From the NCBI GenBank assembly GCA_937125225.1, contig CAKZLE010000032.1, positions 40,518 to 104,517 of the forward strand: a stretch of 64,000 bases of DNA. The letters are read 5' to 3'. This document shows, in pieces, positions 42,185 to 50,728 of this stretch (position 1 is the first letter of the stretch; the number at the start of each line of letters is the position of its first letter). The stretch comes from an uncultured Spirochaetia bacterium. GTDB lineage: Bacteria > Spirochaetota > Spirochaetia > CAKZLE01. The notes beneath the pieces are model-generated. The model worked only from the letters and a program-made list of their open reading frames with translations. It was not told the origin of the DNA and did not search any database. The position numbers and the translations under genes are program-made.

Positions 42185-43975
42185 TTAGAAGCTTAAAGAG
42201 GTACCGATCGATACTTGAGTATCGGCCTGTGTGCCGTTTGCCGCTACATTATTGAAGTTGGTCTTATTCACAAAATCAACCTGTCCATACACTTCTAAGT
42301 TAGGAAGGATATGATAACCACCCTTGACTTCGAGAAGGAGTGTAGTCTCAATAGAATCTTTGGCCTCTCCTGATGTGAGGATATTACCTGTAGAGTTGGT
42401 ATTCGGGGTTATATACTGCGATGGGTCATCTGCCCCATCTGCTCCCTCATCCCAGAGGGTGTGAAGATCGTTGATTCCATGAAGCATGTAGAAGAGCGTT
42501 CCCTCGACATAGAACTTATTGAACACCTTATATCCACCGGTCAGATTCAAGACGATCGCATCACAACCATATTCATAACCGATGAAGTCTTCTGCGATTG
42601 AAATATTACCACTCGGTGTGAAACTTCGTAGACCCACGACATAGTTGATACCGATATCTCCATAATCCTGATCATCGACAGATAGTCCGTCTCCTCGTAG
42701 ATAGAGGTAGGGATCAGTATGAGCTCCCTCTAGCATCCCATAGAGGACACCGGCGCCGACAGGATAGGCAGTCTTTATACCGGCCAAGTATCCTAGAGCG
42801 GTAGGATTCGTTCCGCTTCCTGATGAAGGTTCACCCGGGAGTGGGAACTCATCGAGTACCAGTTGACCATAGGCACTCCAGTTGTTGATCGGAGTAGTCT
42901 CTATCTCAAGTGAAAGCAGAGAGTTCGAGTTCGCTCGGATATAGTTGTCATGATAGATCATGAAGGGGTTGAGAAGGCCAAGGTTCCAGGTATTCTCCTC
43001 TGACATATACATCATCGACTCTGATAGAGTGAAGTTCAACAGGTCTTCGAACATCCTGAACTCGAGTCTGTGAGCGATGAACATCCTGATACCATCCATG
43101 ACATCTCCCTGCCCGCTGGGGGAGAGAGCATCGACAGCTGCACCTCCAGCCTCTACAGTATTTGGTAGGTAGTTCATCGGGTGAGTGAAGAACGAGTAGA
43201 CCTGTGTGAACTTGTAGTTGTCGTGGAAGGTGGTGAACTTGACCATATCCTGGTAGTCAAGGTGACCACCTAACATGAGGTTACCAGTGACTCCCGATCC
43301 CCATTGTAGGTTGTCTCTACCTGCCTGCAGATTCCAGTGTTCACCACCGATAGACCCATAGGCCTGATAAGGGATGTTCATGTTCAGATCGTTCAAGGTT
43401 GATGGTGGTACCATCAACAGGTTGGTAGTGATCGCTGAATCTCCGAAGAGAGCACTGGAATCATTGGTATCACCGAACTGGTTGAGTTTCAGATCGATAT
43501 CGAAATCTCCATAGAACATGTCTCCAGCCCAGGTCTCGAAATCTCCATTATACATACTTCTACGCTCTTCAAAGTCATATCTCCAGAGCTCCTCACTGTT
43601 ATAGTTGTCCGTATTCGTATGGAAGTAGCCTTCTAATGATACCGTGTTGTCATAGGACATCGCTAATGTATCTGATACTCTATGATTCTCCACATCTTCG
43701 ATAGACTCATCTACGAAGTCATATACTGATCTCATCGCATCAGAAAGATCAGATCTTCTGATCTTTGAGAGCATCATGGAGAGCTCTGCAGCACTCCATG
43801 GTCCGGAACTGGAGGGGTAACTGAGCCCCTGATCGATATAAAGATAACAGAGAGCTTCATACTCTTCTGCATCGATAGAAAATACTTTTTGATAGTTCTG
43901 TGCTGCTAATGGTGCCAAAGCCAAGACCAGTAGCAACATCATTGCGATAGCTCGCAATCCGATTCGTTTATTCAT
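42185..43975 (-). CDS. Outer-membrane barrel, second Wzi-like paralogue
   Basis: A 596-residue exported protein with signal peptide (1-25, ending APLAA) and a long beta-strand-rich body ending in Phe (SIGTSLSF), the typical outer-membrane barrel C-terminus. It shares with the 38845 protein the opening SYPSSSGPWSAAELS pattern and the Wzi signature GRDNLQWGSGVTGNLML followed by HLDYQD. Extra loops rich in Gly, Ser and Asn (about 275-310, 535-560) account for the greater length. The start is ATG 43975 with AGGAG 8 bases upstream; the ORF is open 20 codons further but across the promoter. Function beyond outer-membrane location is unknown. Confidence 0.82.
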   Translation of the reverse strand: MNKRIGLRAIAMMLLLVLALAPLAAQNYQKVFSIDAEEYEALCYLYIDQGLSYPSSSGPWSAAELSMMLSKIRRSDLSDAMRSVYDFVDESIEDVENHRVSDTLAMSYDNTVSLEGYFHTNTDNYNSEELWRYDFEERRSMYNGDFETWAGDMFYGDFDIDLKLNQFGDTNDSSALFGDSAITTNLLMVPPSTLNDLNMNIPYQAYGSIGGEHWNLQAGRDNLQWGSGVTGNLMLGGHLDYQDMVKFTTFHDNYKFTQVYSFFTHPMNYLPNTVEAGGAAVDALSPSGQGDVMDGIRMFIAHRLEFRMFEDLLNFTLSESMMYMSEENTWNLGLLNPFMIYHDNYIRANSNSLLSLEIETTPINNWSAYGQLVLDEFPLPGEPSSGSGTNPTALGYLAGIKTAYPVGAGVLYGMLEGAHTDPYLYLRGDGLSVDDQDYGDIGINYVVGLRSFTPSGNISIAEDFIGYEYGCDAIVLNLTGGYKVFNKFYVEGTLFYMLHGINDLHTLWDEGADGADDPSQYITPNTNSTGNILTSGEAKDSIETTLLLEVKGGYHILPNLEVYGQVDFVNKTNFNNVAANGTQADTQVSIGTSLSF

Positions 43976-44006
43976 GAAAATTACTCCTAAATGTTCAAGT
44001 AGAGTT

Positions 44007-44035
44007 ATTGTAACACTTCTAGTCAGTATGAACAA
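44007..44035 (-). promoter_or_regulatory. Promoter for the second Wzi-like gene
   Basis: On the minus strand: TTGTTC (44035-44030), a 17-base spacer and TACAAT (44012-44007), about 31 bases before the ATG at 43975. Confidence 0.65.
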
Positions 44036-44120
44036 ATGGTTTTAGGAAATCCATGAGGTTAAACGATGAGAAATTCATCCTATTAGAGAGTGATACATAG
44101 TGTAACAACTATCGGAAAGT

Positions 44121-44816
44121 CTATCTGAAGAGGAGTTCTTCCAACTCTGAGAAAGACGTCACCCGATAGGTCGGGGGACTCAGTCCTTCGGGTATCATCT
44201 CATACCTGTTATCGAGGTCGAACAGGCAGGTATCTATCCCATAGGCTACCCCTCCAGCGATATCGGAGGTGAGGCTGTCCCCGATGATGATCACCTCCTC
44301 TTTTGCATGACCTGGAGTCTTTTTCATGAGAATCTCGAAGATCTTTGGGTCTGGCTTCTGTGCCCCGACCTCCTCTGAGATGATGATCGGATCGAAGAAG
44401 TGTCCAATATTCGAGGCTTTGAGCCTTCCATGTTGGGTTGCTGCTATCCCATTGGTCAAAAGCGCTAGGGGAAAGGATGAAAAGACCTGTTCGAGGTGAC
44501 TATAAGCTCCCTCGAGGAGAAAGCCGGTCTCTCCCAATCTGCTCAGATAGGTCATGGCTGCTTTTGTTGCATCTCCGTTGATTCTCTGCTTGTCGAATAA
44601 TCTCTGATATCGCTCGACTTTAAGAGCTTTGCCAGTGATGGCCCCCTGTTCGAACTCCTTCCAGATCTCATGGTTGATCACCCGGTAATCGTCATGGAGT
44701 AGGGTGGTATATTCGATCCCAAGATCGTCACACATCTTCTCGAAGGCCCATCTCTCTGCTCTGTCAAAATCGAACAGGGTGCCATCAGCATCATAGATAA
44801 TCAGGGAATAGGACAT
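44121..44816 (-). CDS. YjjG-family noncanonical pyrimidine nucleotidase
   Basis: A 231-residue HAD phosphatase of the YjjG/YfnB group: motif I IIYDADGTLFDFDRAE (the FDFDRAE is group-specific), motif II ALLTNG, motif III GAQKPDPKIF and motif IV IIIGDSLTSDIAGG. The family dephosphorylates pyrimidine nucleoside monophosphates, including damaged or modified ones, and so cleans the nucleotide pool. No nucleotide-metabolism gene is adjacent. It is divergent from the DUF308 gene. Confidence 0.92.
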   Translation of the reverse strand: MSYSLIIYDADGTLFDFDRAERWAFEKMCDDLGIEYTTLLHDDYRVINHEIWKEFEQGAITGKALKVERYQRLFDKQRINGDATKAAMTYLSRLGETGFLLEGAYSHLEQVFSSFPLALLTNGIAATQHGRLKASNIGHFFDPIIISEEVGAQKPDPKIFEILMKKTPGHAKEEVIIIGDSLTSDIAGGVAYGIDTCLFDLDNRYEMIPEGLSPPTYRVTSFSELEELLFR

Positions 44817-44886
44817 AATTGACTCCTTATCCGACTATTATACAGATATTTCGACTTTTTATGAAACTTTATTGGTATATCTTTGT

Positions 44887-44914
44887 TTGACTTATTGTAT
44901 GGGTGCGATATCAG
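44887..44914 (+). promoter_or_regulatory. Possible promoter for the DUF308 gene
   Basis: TTGACT (44887-44892), a 16-base spacer and TATCAG (44909-44914), about 28 bases before the ATG. Moderate match. Confidence 0.4.
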
Positions 44915-44942
44915 GTCAATAAAGACAATGGGAGCTTCATTA

Positions 44943-45494
44943 ATGTTTACAGACAAAGCTTGGATGCAACGATTAGCTATAGGGATCGGTACTATGGTCA
45001 TCGGAGCATTTATCTTCTTCCAAACAAAAGATTTCACGATGTTTCTAGCAGTCGCCATCGGCATCTATGCAATAGTAAATGGAATCATCGTCCTTGTGAC
45101 ATCGATCAAGACGAACCTTTCAGATAAGATCAAGAAAGGTATGGTCATCCGGGGTACCGTCTCTCTTGGGATCGGTGCAATAGCGTTGCTCATGCCGATC
45201 GCCTTCGCTAAGATCACCTGGACCTTCACTATCTATATACTCGCTGTTCAGCTTCTTACGGCTGCAGGAATGCAGATATATCTTACGATCCAGATGAAGA
45301 AGGTGGACTATCCCGTTCTCGGTTATATCATAGAGATTGCTATCTCTATCATGTTGGCTTTCCTCATCTTTACGATGCCTCAGGAGATCGGGATGACTAT
45401 CATACGGGTAGTGGGTTTTCTCATCTTCGCTTATGGACTCATTCTTGTGATCAAAGCGATCCAGACACATCTCGGGAGTGATGAAACCATATAA
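44943..45494 (+). CDS. DUF308/HdeD-like membrane protein
   Basis: A 183-residue protein with six hydrophobic segments arranged in three pairs, as in HdeD/DUF308 proteins (GIGTMVIGAFIFFQT, LGIGAIALLMPIAFA, AISIMLAFLIFTMPQ). HdeD supports acid resistance in enterics, but most family members have no known role. The start is ATG 44943 with GGGAG 8 bases upstream; the ORF extends 20 codons further without a ribosome site. It lies just before the his operon promoter on the same strand, and no terminator is visible in between. Confidence 0.8.
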   Translation: MFTDKAWMQRLAIGIGTMVIGAFIFFQTKDFTMFLAVAIGIYAIVNGIIVLVTSIKTNLSDKIKKGMVIRGTVSLGIGAIALLMPIAFAKITWTFTIYILAVQLLTAAGMQIYLTIQMKKVDYPVLGYIIEIAISIMLAFLIFTMPQEIGMTIIRVVGFLIFAYGLILVIKAIQTHLGSDETI

Positions 45495-45520
45495 TCCCCT
45501 GCCTGTTCCACTTTTATCTC

Positions 45521-45550
45521 TTGACATGAAATGTACTATTTAGTTATGGT
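45521..45550 (+). promoter_or_regulatory. Promoter of the his operon
   Basis: A perfect TTGACA (45521-45526), an 18-base spacer and TATGGT (45545-45550). The leader-peptide ATG is at 45558, 7 bases further on, so transcription should begin at or next to that codon. Confidence 0.65.
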
Positions 45551-45557
45551 ATATGTA

Positions 45558-45611
45558 ATGAATATTTATACAGAAAAAAGAATACATCATCATCATTTAC
45601 TCTTCTCGTGA
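45558..45611 (+). CDS. hisL: his operon leader peptide
   Basis: A 17-residue ORF, MNIYTEKRIHHHHLLFS, with four consecutive CAT histidine codons (45585-45596), too short for routine gene calling. It sits between the his promoter and an intrinsic terminator, exactly where a histidine attenuator leader peptide belongs. Shortage of charged His-tRNA would stall the ribosome on the His run and change folding of the RNA downstream. It has no Shine-Dalgarno and lies 7 bases after the -10 box, so it is probably translated from a leaderless message. It is not homologous in sequence to enterobacterial HisL beyond the His run. Confidence 0.85.
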   Translation: MNIYTEKRIHHHHLLFS

Positions 45612-45680
45612 ACACCGAAGTGCGAATGATATTGGATTATACCGTAAGGGTCTCCGCATTTCATGTGGAGATTTTTTTTT
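45612..45680 (+). terminator. his attenuator: antiterminator and intrinsic terminator
   Basis: The terminator stem TCTCCGCA (45651-45658) / TGTGGAGA (45664-45671), with one G-U pair, is followed by nine Ts (45672-45680). Upstream, AAGTGCG (45618-45624) can pair with CGCATTT (45655-45661), taking away the terminator's 5' arm; this extends through G45617-C45662 and, past a bulge, ACA/TGT. AATGAT (45625-45630) can instead pair with ATCATT inside the His codons. These are the alternative pairings expected of ribosome-controlled attenuation. Low histidine stalls the ribosome and favours the antiterminator; high histidine favours termination (inference from the E. coli and Salmonella model). Confidence 0.85.
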
Positions 45681-45713
45681 GGATTTTTTTAGATAATGAA
45701 TTTGGAGGATACT

Positions 45714-46592
45714 ATGTTTACCAGTAATACCGTATTGAGAGTAGCAGTTCAGAAGAGTGGGAGATTGAGCGAGAAATCACTTGATATCATCAGCAAATGT
45801 GGAATAGATTTCAACAAGGGTTCACGAGTCCTGAAAGCAAAGGCAGATAACTTCCCCATCGAATTCCTCTACCTCAGAGATGATGATATTCCTGGATATG
45901 TATATGATGGTATCGCAGATATCGGGATCGTAGGGAAGAATGAGATGGATGAGAAGGCCTATCCAGTTGAGATCGTACGAGATCTTGGATTCTCTAGGTG
46001 TCGACTCTCTATCGCAGTGCCAAACAGTTTTGACTATAAGAGCCTTGCAGACCTTGAAGGAAAGCAGATCGCGACCTCCTATCCGACGATCCTCAAGAGT
46101 TGTCTCAAGGAGCAGGGGGTGAGTGCAGGTGTCCACGAGATAAGTGGTTCTGTGGAGATCGCCCCCTCGCTTGGTCTGACTGATGCGATCTGTGACCTTG
46201 TAAGTACCGGCTCTACCCTTATTAGTAATGGACTGAAAGAGGTAGATGTACTGTATAGATCCTCGGCGGTGATGATCACAAGAAAGGATCTCGGAGAGAC
46301 GAGTCCTGAGAAACAACAGATACTTGATAGACTCCTCATGAGAGTCGATGCGGTGATGAGAGCTCGTCACTATAAATATATTATGTTCAATCTCCCTTCA
46401 GCTAAGGTCTCAGAGGTTGGCAACATCATCCCCGGAACAAAGAGTCCTACTGTGACCCCTCTGTTAGAAGCGGGTTGGAGTTCTATTCAGACTGTCGTAC
46501 AGGAGGATGACTTCTGGGATGTGTTCGAAGCACTCAAAGGTATTGGAGCGCAGGGTATCCTTGTGACCGGTATCGAGCAGATGACGTTATAA
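45714..46592 (+). CDS. hisG: ATP phosphoribosyltransferase, long form
   Basis: A 292-residue HisG, first enzyme of histidine synthesis, joining ATP and PRPP. The N-terminal catalytic part has VAVQKSGRLSEKS, GIADIGIVGKNE and the PRPP-binding DLVSTGSTL. A C-terminal PII/ACT-like regulatory domain (about 220-292, KSPTVTPLLEAGWSSIQ onward) marks the long, feedback-inhibited form that needs no HisZ. The start is ATG 45714 with GGAGG 5 bases upstream, about 33 bases after the attenuator T-run; a second ATG six codons earlier overlaps that site. It is the first structural gene of the operon. Confidence 0.96.
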   Translation: MFTSNTVLRVAVQKSGRLSEKSLDIISKCGIDFNKGSRVLKAKADNFPIEFLYLRDDDIPGYVYDGIADIGIVGKNEMDEKAYPVEIVRDLGFSRCRLSIAVPNSFDYKSLADLEGKQIATSYPTILKSCLKEQGVSAGVHEISGSVEIAPSLGLTDAICDLVSTGSTLISNGLKEVDVLYRSSAVMITRKDLGETSPEKQQILDRLLMRVDAVMRARHYKYIMFNLPSAKVSEVGNIIPGTKSPTVTPLLEAGWSSIQTVVQEDDFWDVFEALKGIGAQGILVTGIEQMTL

Positions 46593-46611
46593 TCGTTAAA
46601 GGAGACCTCTC

Positions 46612-47925
46612 TTGAACACTGCGATCACTATCTATGAACAACCGAATGAGAAGCTTCTCGAAACTCTATTAGAACGTCCGAGCAAAGAGCGGGCAGAACT
46701 TGAGAAGATCGTATCTGAGATCATCGAAACCGTGAAGAGGGATGGAGATGACGCACTTCGCATCTATGCGAAGAGGTTTGACTCCGCTGATCTTGATTCA
46801 GTGAAGATACCTGAGGATATGGTCGAAGCGGCAACGGACGCTCTCCCGGTAGAGCTCAAGAAGGCCATCGATAGAGCCTATCGGAATATCCATGCATTCC
46901 ATACTGCCCAGAGGCCCATCTCAGAAAGGGTTGAGACAGAACCGGGTGTTCTCTGTTGGAGAGCGATCCGAGCGATAGAGAAGGTCGGTATCTATATTCC
47001 CGGGGGAACTGCTCCTCTGTTCTCTACCGTACTGATGCTAGCGATCCCTGCAAAGATCGCAGGTTGTAAAGAGGTCGTCCTCTCGACTCCTGCCGATTCG
47101 AAGGGGCAGATCAATCCCGCGATTCTCTATGCAGCGAAGATCAGTGGAGTGACCACCTGTATCGCCTCAGGCGGTGCACAGGCGATAGCCGCTATGGCCT
47201 ATGGGACAGAAAGTGTCCCGAAGGTAGACAAGATATTCGGACCGGGGAACCAGTTCGTCACAAAGGCTAAACAGATCGTATCAGTCGATCAGGTTGCGAT
47301 CGATATGCCTGCAGGTCCATCAGAGGTACTCGTCATCGCAGATGAGAGTGCCGACCCCGCAATCGTCGCATCAGACCTCTTGAGTCAGGCAGAACATGGT
47401 GCTGACTCACAGGTGATCCTGCTTACCGATAGCAAGAGTGTCGCGGCAGCGGTGATCCTTCAGATAGATGAACAACTCAAACGACTCGAGCGAATTGAAT
47501 TCGCCGTCTCCTCGCTTGCACATAGTTCTATCATCATAGTCTCTGATATCAAGGCGGCCTTTGACATCTCTAATCGCTATGCTCCTGAGCATCTGATCAT
47601 AAATATCGCAGATGCCGATCAATGGCTTGATACTATAGAACATGCAGGATCAGTGTTCATCGGCGCATGGACCCCTGAATCTGCAGGCGATTATGCATCT
47701 GGTACGAACCACACCCTGCCGACTTCCGGTTGGTCTCGTTCCTTCTCTGGTGTGAGCCTTGATAGTTATATCAAGAAGATCACCTTTCAGAAGATCACGA
47801 GAGAGGGTTTACAGTCAATCGGTCCGGTTATCGAGACTATGGCAGCGGCTGAAGGTCTCGGAGCTCATAAAGAGGCCGTGACGATACGATTGAAAGCAAT
47901 AGCTGAGGGAGAGGACAATGAGTAG
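46612..47925 (+). CDS. hisD: Histidinol dehydrogenase
   Basis: A 437-residue zinc enzyme that oxidises L-histidinol to L-histidine in two NAD+-dependent steps. Recognisable blocks are VGIYIPGGTAPLFSTVLM, FGPGNQFVTKAK, DMPAGPSEVLVIAD, SQAEHGADSQ (metal-ligand His) and APEHLI, ending with DYASGTNHTLPT. The start is TTG at 46612, chosen because AAAGGAG lies 7 bases upstream and no ATG is nearby. It overlaps hisC by 8 bases. Confidence 0.96.
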   Translation: MNTAITIYEQPNEKLLETLLERPSKERAELEKIVSEIIETVKRDGDDALRIYAKRFDSADLDSVKIPEDMVEAATDALPVELKKAIDRAYRNIHAFHTAQRPISERVETEPGVLCWRAIRAIEKVGIYIPGGTAPLFSTVLMLAIPAKIAGCKEVVLSTPADSKGQINPAILYAAKISGVTTCIASGGAQAIAAMAYGTESVPKVDKIFGPGNQFVTKAKQIVSVDQVAIDMPAGPSEVLVIADESADPAIVASDLLSQAEHGADSQVILLTDSKSVAAAVILQIDEQLKRLERIEFAVSSLAHSSIIIVSDIKAAFDISNRYAPEHLIINIADADQWLDTIEHAGSVFIGAWTPESAGDYASGTNHTLPTSGWSRSFSGVSLDSYIKKITFQKITREGLQSIGPVIETMAAAEGLGAHKEAVTIRLKAIAEGEDNE

Positions 47926-48994
47926 AGAAGATGTAGATATCAACGCCCTGTTGCGTGAGAACATAAAGAGTATGAAGCCCTATTCCTCTGCGAGAAGTGA
48001 GTTCTCAGGGAATGCAGAGGTCTTTCTCGATGCCAATGAGAACTATCAGGATTTTCTCGGGGGAGAGGGAAGGAATCGCTATCCAGATCCCTTGCAGAGA
48101 ACCGTGAAGAGTGAGATCTCTGAGGTGTTCGGGATCGAGACGAAGAATATCTTTCTAGGAAATGGAAGTGATGAGGCGATCGACCTTCTCTATAGAGCAT
48201 TCACTGAACCCAAGAATGATAAGGTCGTGGTCATGCCTCCGACTTATGGCGTCTATTCGGTATTCGCAAATCTGAATGCAGTCCCCATGATTTGTGTTGA
48301 TCTCGATTCAGAATTCCAGATGAACCTTCAAGGTATCTCTGATTCGATAGAGGAGTACGGTGAGAATCTCAAACTCATATTCATCTGCTCTCCGAACAAC
48401 CCGACTGCCAATGATATAGATCTCTCAGCTATCATCACGATCTTGGAGAGTTTTCCTGGGATCGTCGTCGTCGATGAGGCCTATCAAGATTTCAGCAACA
48501 GGGAGAGTACTTTGAACCTCCTGGCAGATTATAAGAATCTAGTCGTACTCAGGACCCTCTCAAAGGCCTGGGGATTGGCTAATGCAAGACTTGGGATGGC
48601 CTTCGCACATGAAGAGATCATTTCGGTATTCACCAATATAAAGTATCCCTATAACATCAGTGGCCCTGCTCAGGAGACTGCCTTGAAGGCCCTAGCAAAA
48701 CGAGAAGAGGTTCGCTCTGGTATCGATACGATCATTGAATCTCGGATCCAGATGGTCGATGAACTCTCAAAGCTCTCATTCGTTGATAGAGTTTACCCTT
48801 CAGCTGCTAATTTTCTCTTAGTGAGAGTGATAGATGCCAATAAACTCTATACGAGTTTGAAGGAGATGGGTATTATCATACGAAACAGGACGAATGAGCC
48901 TGGTTGTGAGAACTGTGTGAGGATCACGATCGGATCGGGAAATGAGAACCGTGAACTACTGAAAGCTCTGAGAGCTTTGGAGGGGAAGATATGA
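47918..48994 (+). CDS. hisC: Histidinol-phosphate aminotransferase
   Basis: A 358-residue fold-type I PLP aminotransferase: [10 protein letters not shown] near the N-terminus, the substrate-site [33 protein letters not shown] and the PLP lysine in [15 protein letters not shown]. It transfers the amino group to imidazole-acetol phosphate. It overlaps hisD by 8 bases and hisB by 4 (ATGA), so translation is coupled on both sides. Confidence 0.95.
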   Translation: MSREDVDINALLRENIKSMKPYSSARSEFSGNAEVFLDANENYQDFLGGEGRNRYPDPLQRTVKSEISEVFGIETKNIFLGNGSDEAIDLLYRAFTEPKNDKVVVMPPTYGVYSVFANLNAVPMICVDLDSEFQMNLQGISDSIEEYGENLKLIFICSPNNPTANDIDLSAIITILESFPGIVVVDEAYQDFSNRESTLNLLADYKNLVVLRTLSKAWGLANARLGMAFAHEEIISVFTNIKYPYNISGPAQETALKALAKREEVRSGIDTIIESRIQMVDELSKLSFVDRVYPSAANFLLVRVIDANKLYTSLKEMGIIIRNRTNEPGCENCVRITIGSGNENRELLKALRALEGKI

Positions 48995-50106
48995 GAAGTA
49001 TACTCTTCATCGATAGAGATGGAGTAATCTTAGAGGAGCCACCGGTCGATTACCAGGTGGACTCATTTGAGAAATATGCATTGGTACCGGGTGTGATCGG
49101 AGCTCTGTCGAAATTGAGAAAGACTACCGATGTGATGTTCGTCATGGTCACGAATCAGGATGGTCTCGGTACAGACTCCTTTCCTGAAGATACCTTCTGG
49201 CCGGTTCACAATCATATGCTTGAGACCTTAAAGGGGGAGGGGATCGTATTCGATGCGATCCATATAGATCCTACCCTTCCTGAAGAGAATGCCTGGACGA
49301 GAAAACCCGGGACGGGGATGCTCGAGGAATATATCAAGGGGAATGGGTCTGAGTTTGACTTGAGTTCCTCCTATGTGATAGGTGATAGAGCCTCAGATCT
49401 GCAACTTGCGAAGAATCTCGGTTGTGATGCCATCTGGTTCAGTGAAGAGTCGGGAGCTGAAGAGCCCTGTTGTCTGATCTCCAAAGACTGGGATGAGGTT
49501 GGTTCTTTTCTTCAATCAAGATTGTTGAGGCGAACAGCTGCCTGTAGTAGAGAGACTAAGGAGACTAAGATCTCCATCAGACTCGATCTAGACGGCACCG
49601 GTGAGTCGGCTATATCGACGGGATTACACTTCTTCGATCATATGCTCGATCAGGTCGCAAGACATTCAGGCTGTGACCTGAGTATCGAGGTTGAGGGAGA
49701 TCTTGAGGTTGATGAACATCATACGATCGAAGATACAGCCCTGACGCTTGGGAAGGTCTTTCTTGAGGCTCTAGGAGACAAGAAGGGGATATCACGGTAC
49801 GGGTTCCTCCTTCCTATGGATGATTCTCTCGCTCAGGTGGCGATCGATTTTTCCGGAAGACCCTGGCTTGTCTGGGATGTCGAGTTCACTCGGGACATGA
49901 TCGGAGATGTACCTTCTGAGATGTTCTACCACTTCTTCAAGTCTTTCAGTGATGAGGCTAGGTGTAATCTGAATATCTCGGCTCATGGGCAGAATTCTCA
50001 CCATATCATCGAGGCAGTCTTCAAAGGGTTTGCCCGAGCGATAAAAGGCGCAGTGACCCGTGATCTTGAGAATATGAGACTCCCTTCGACAAAAGGTGCC
50101 TTGTAG
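48991..50106 (+). CDS. hisB: Bifunctional histidinol-phosphatase / IGP dehydratase
   Basis: A 371-residue fusion like enteric HisB. The N-terminal HAD phosphatase (about 1-165) has FIDRDGV (D8, D10), VTNQDGLG and [14 protein letters not shown]. The C-terminal imidazoleglycerol-phosphate dehydratase (about 183-371) has [28 protein letters not shown] and SGRP, with the manganese-binding His residues intact. Oddly, the phosphatase loop that binds zinc in E. coli (a Cys/His-rich stretch before RKP) here reads [16 protein letters not shown] (91-106), with no cysteine. The fused form is best known from gammaproteobacteria and some Bacteroidetes, so transfer is possible. Starts within the hisC stop codon. 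Confidence 0.94.
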   Translation: MRSILFIDRDGVILEEPPVDYQVDSFEKYALVPGVIGALSKLRKTTDVMFVMVTNQDGLGTDSFPEDTFWPVHNHMLETLKGEGIVFDAIHIDPTLPEENAWTRKPGTGMLEEYIKGNGSEFDLSSSYVIGDRASDLQLAKNLGCDAIWFSEESGAEEPCCLISKDWDEVGSFLQSRLLRRTAACSRETKETKISIRLDLDGTGESAISTGLHFFDHMLDQVARHSGCDLSIEVEGDLEVDEHHTIEDTALTLGKVFLEALGDKKGISRYGFLLPMDDSLAQVAIDFSGRPWLVWDVEFTRDMIGDVPSEMFYHFFKSFSDEARCNLNISAHGQNSHHIIEAVFKGFARAIKGAVTRDLENMRLPSTKGAL

Positions 50107-50124
50107 TATGAGGAGAAAGAAGCA

Positions 50125-50715
50125 ATGAGTGACCGAATAGCGATAGTCAAGTATAATGCTGGGAATATCCAGTCTATGACCTGTGCGTTACGGAGATTCG
50201 GGATCGAACCCCTAGTCACCGATGACCCGGTAGAGCTTAGAGCTGCAGATAAGGTGATCTTCCCTGGTGTAGGAGAGGCAAGTACTGCCATGAACTACTT
50301 GAGAAGTAGAGGGCTTGATGAGCTTTTGTGTTCATTGACCCAGCCGTTTCTCGGAGTCTGTCTTGGTTTGCAGTTGATGTGTTCTGCGAGTGAAGAGAAC
50401 AATACCGAATGTCTTGGGATCTTTGAAGAACAGGTAAAGCTGTTCCCTCCTGATCTCAAGGTTCCCCATATGGGATGGAATACCTTGAGTTCGCTCAAGA
50501 CTCCCTTGTTCGATGGGATCTCAGCTGATGAGTATGTCTATTTCGTGCATAGCTACTATGCAGCAGCAGGAGACCATACCATCGCAGTCTGTGATTATAG
50601 TCTACCCTTCAGCGCAGCACTGCATAAGGATAACTATTATGGGGTACAGTTTCACCCCGAGAAGAGCGGCACTGTCGGGGCACGGATCCTGAAGAACTTT
50701 CTGAGTTCGTGTTAA
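50125..50715 (+). CDS. hisH: Imidazole glycerol phosphate synthase, glutaminase subunit
   Basis: A 196-residue class I glutamine amidotransferase. The catalytic triad is visible: Cys in FLGVCLGLQLM, His and Glu in VQFHPEKSG. The Ω-like oxyanion strand is VPHMGWN. It produces ammonia that is channelled to HisF. GAGGAG lies upstream, 18 bases after the hisB stop. The length is typical. Confidence 0.96.
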   Translation: MSDRIAIVKYNAGNIQSMTCALRRFGIEPLVTDDPVELRAADKVIFPGVGEASTAMNYLRSRGLDELLCSLTQPFLGVCLGLQLMCSASEENNTECLGIFEEQVKLFPPDLKVPHMGWNTLSSLKTPLFDGISADEYVYFVHSYYAAAGDHTIAVCDYSLPFSAALHKDNYYGVQFHPEKSGTVGARILKNFLSSC

Positions 50716-50728
50716 TGGAGAGTGATAT

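Noticed and set aside
45120..45527. Minus-strand ORF opposite the DUF308 gene
   Set aside because: Its sequence is a charged reverse-complement pattern with no ribosome site; the plus-strand membrane protein explains the region.
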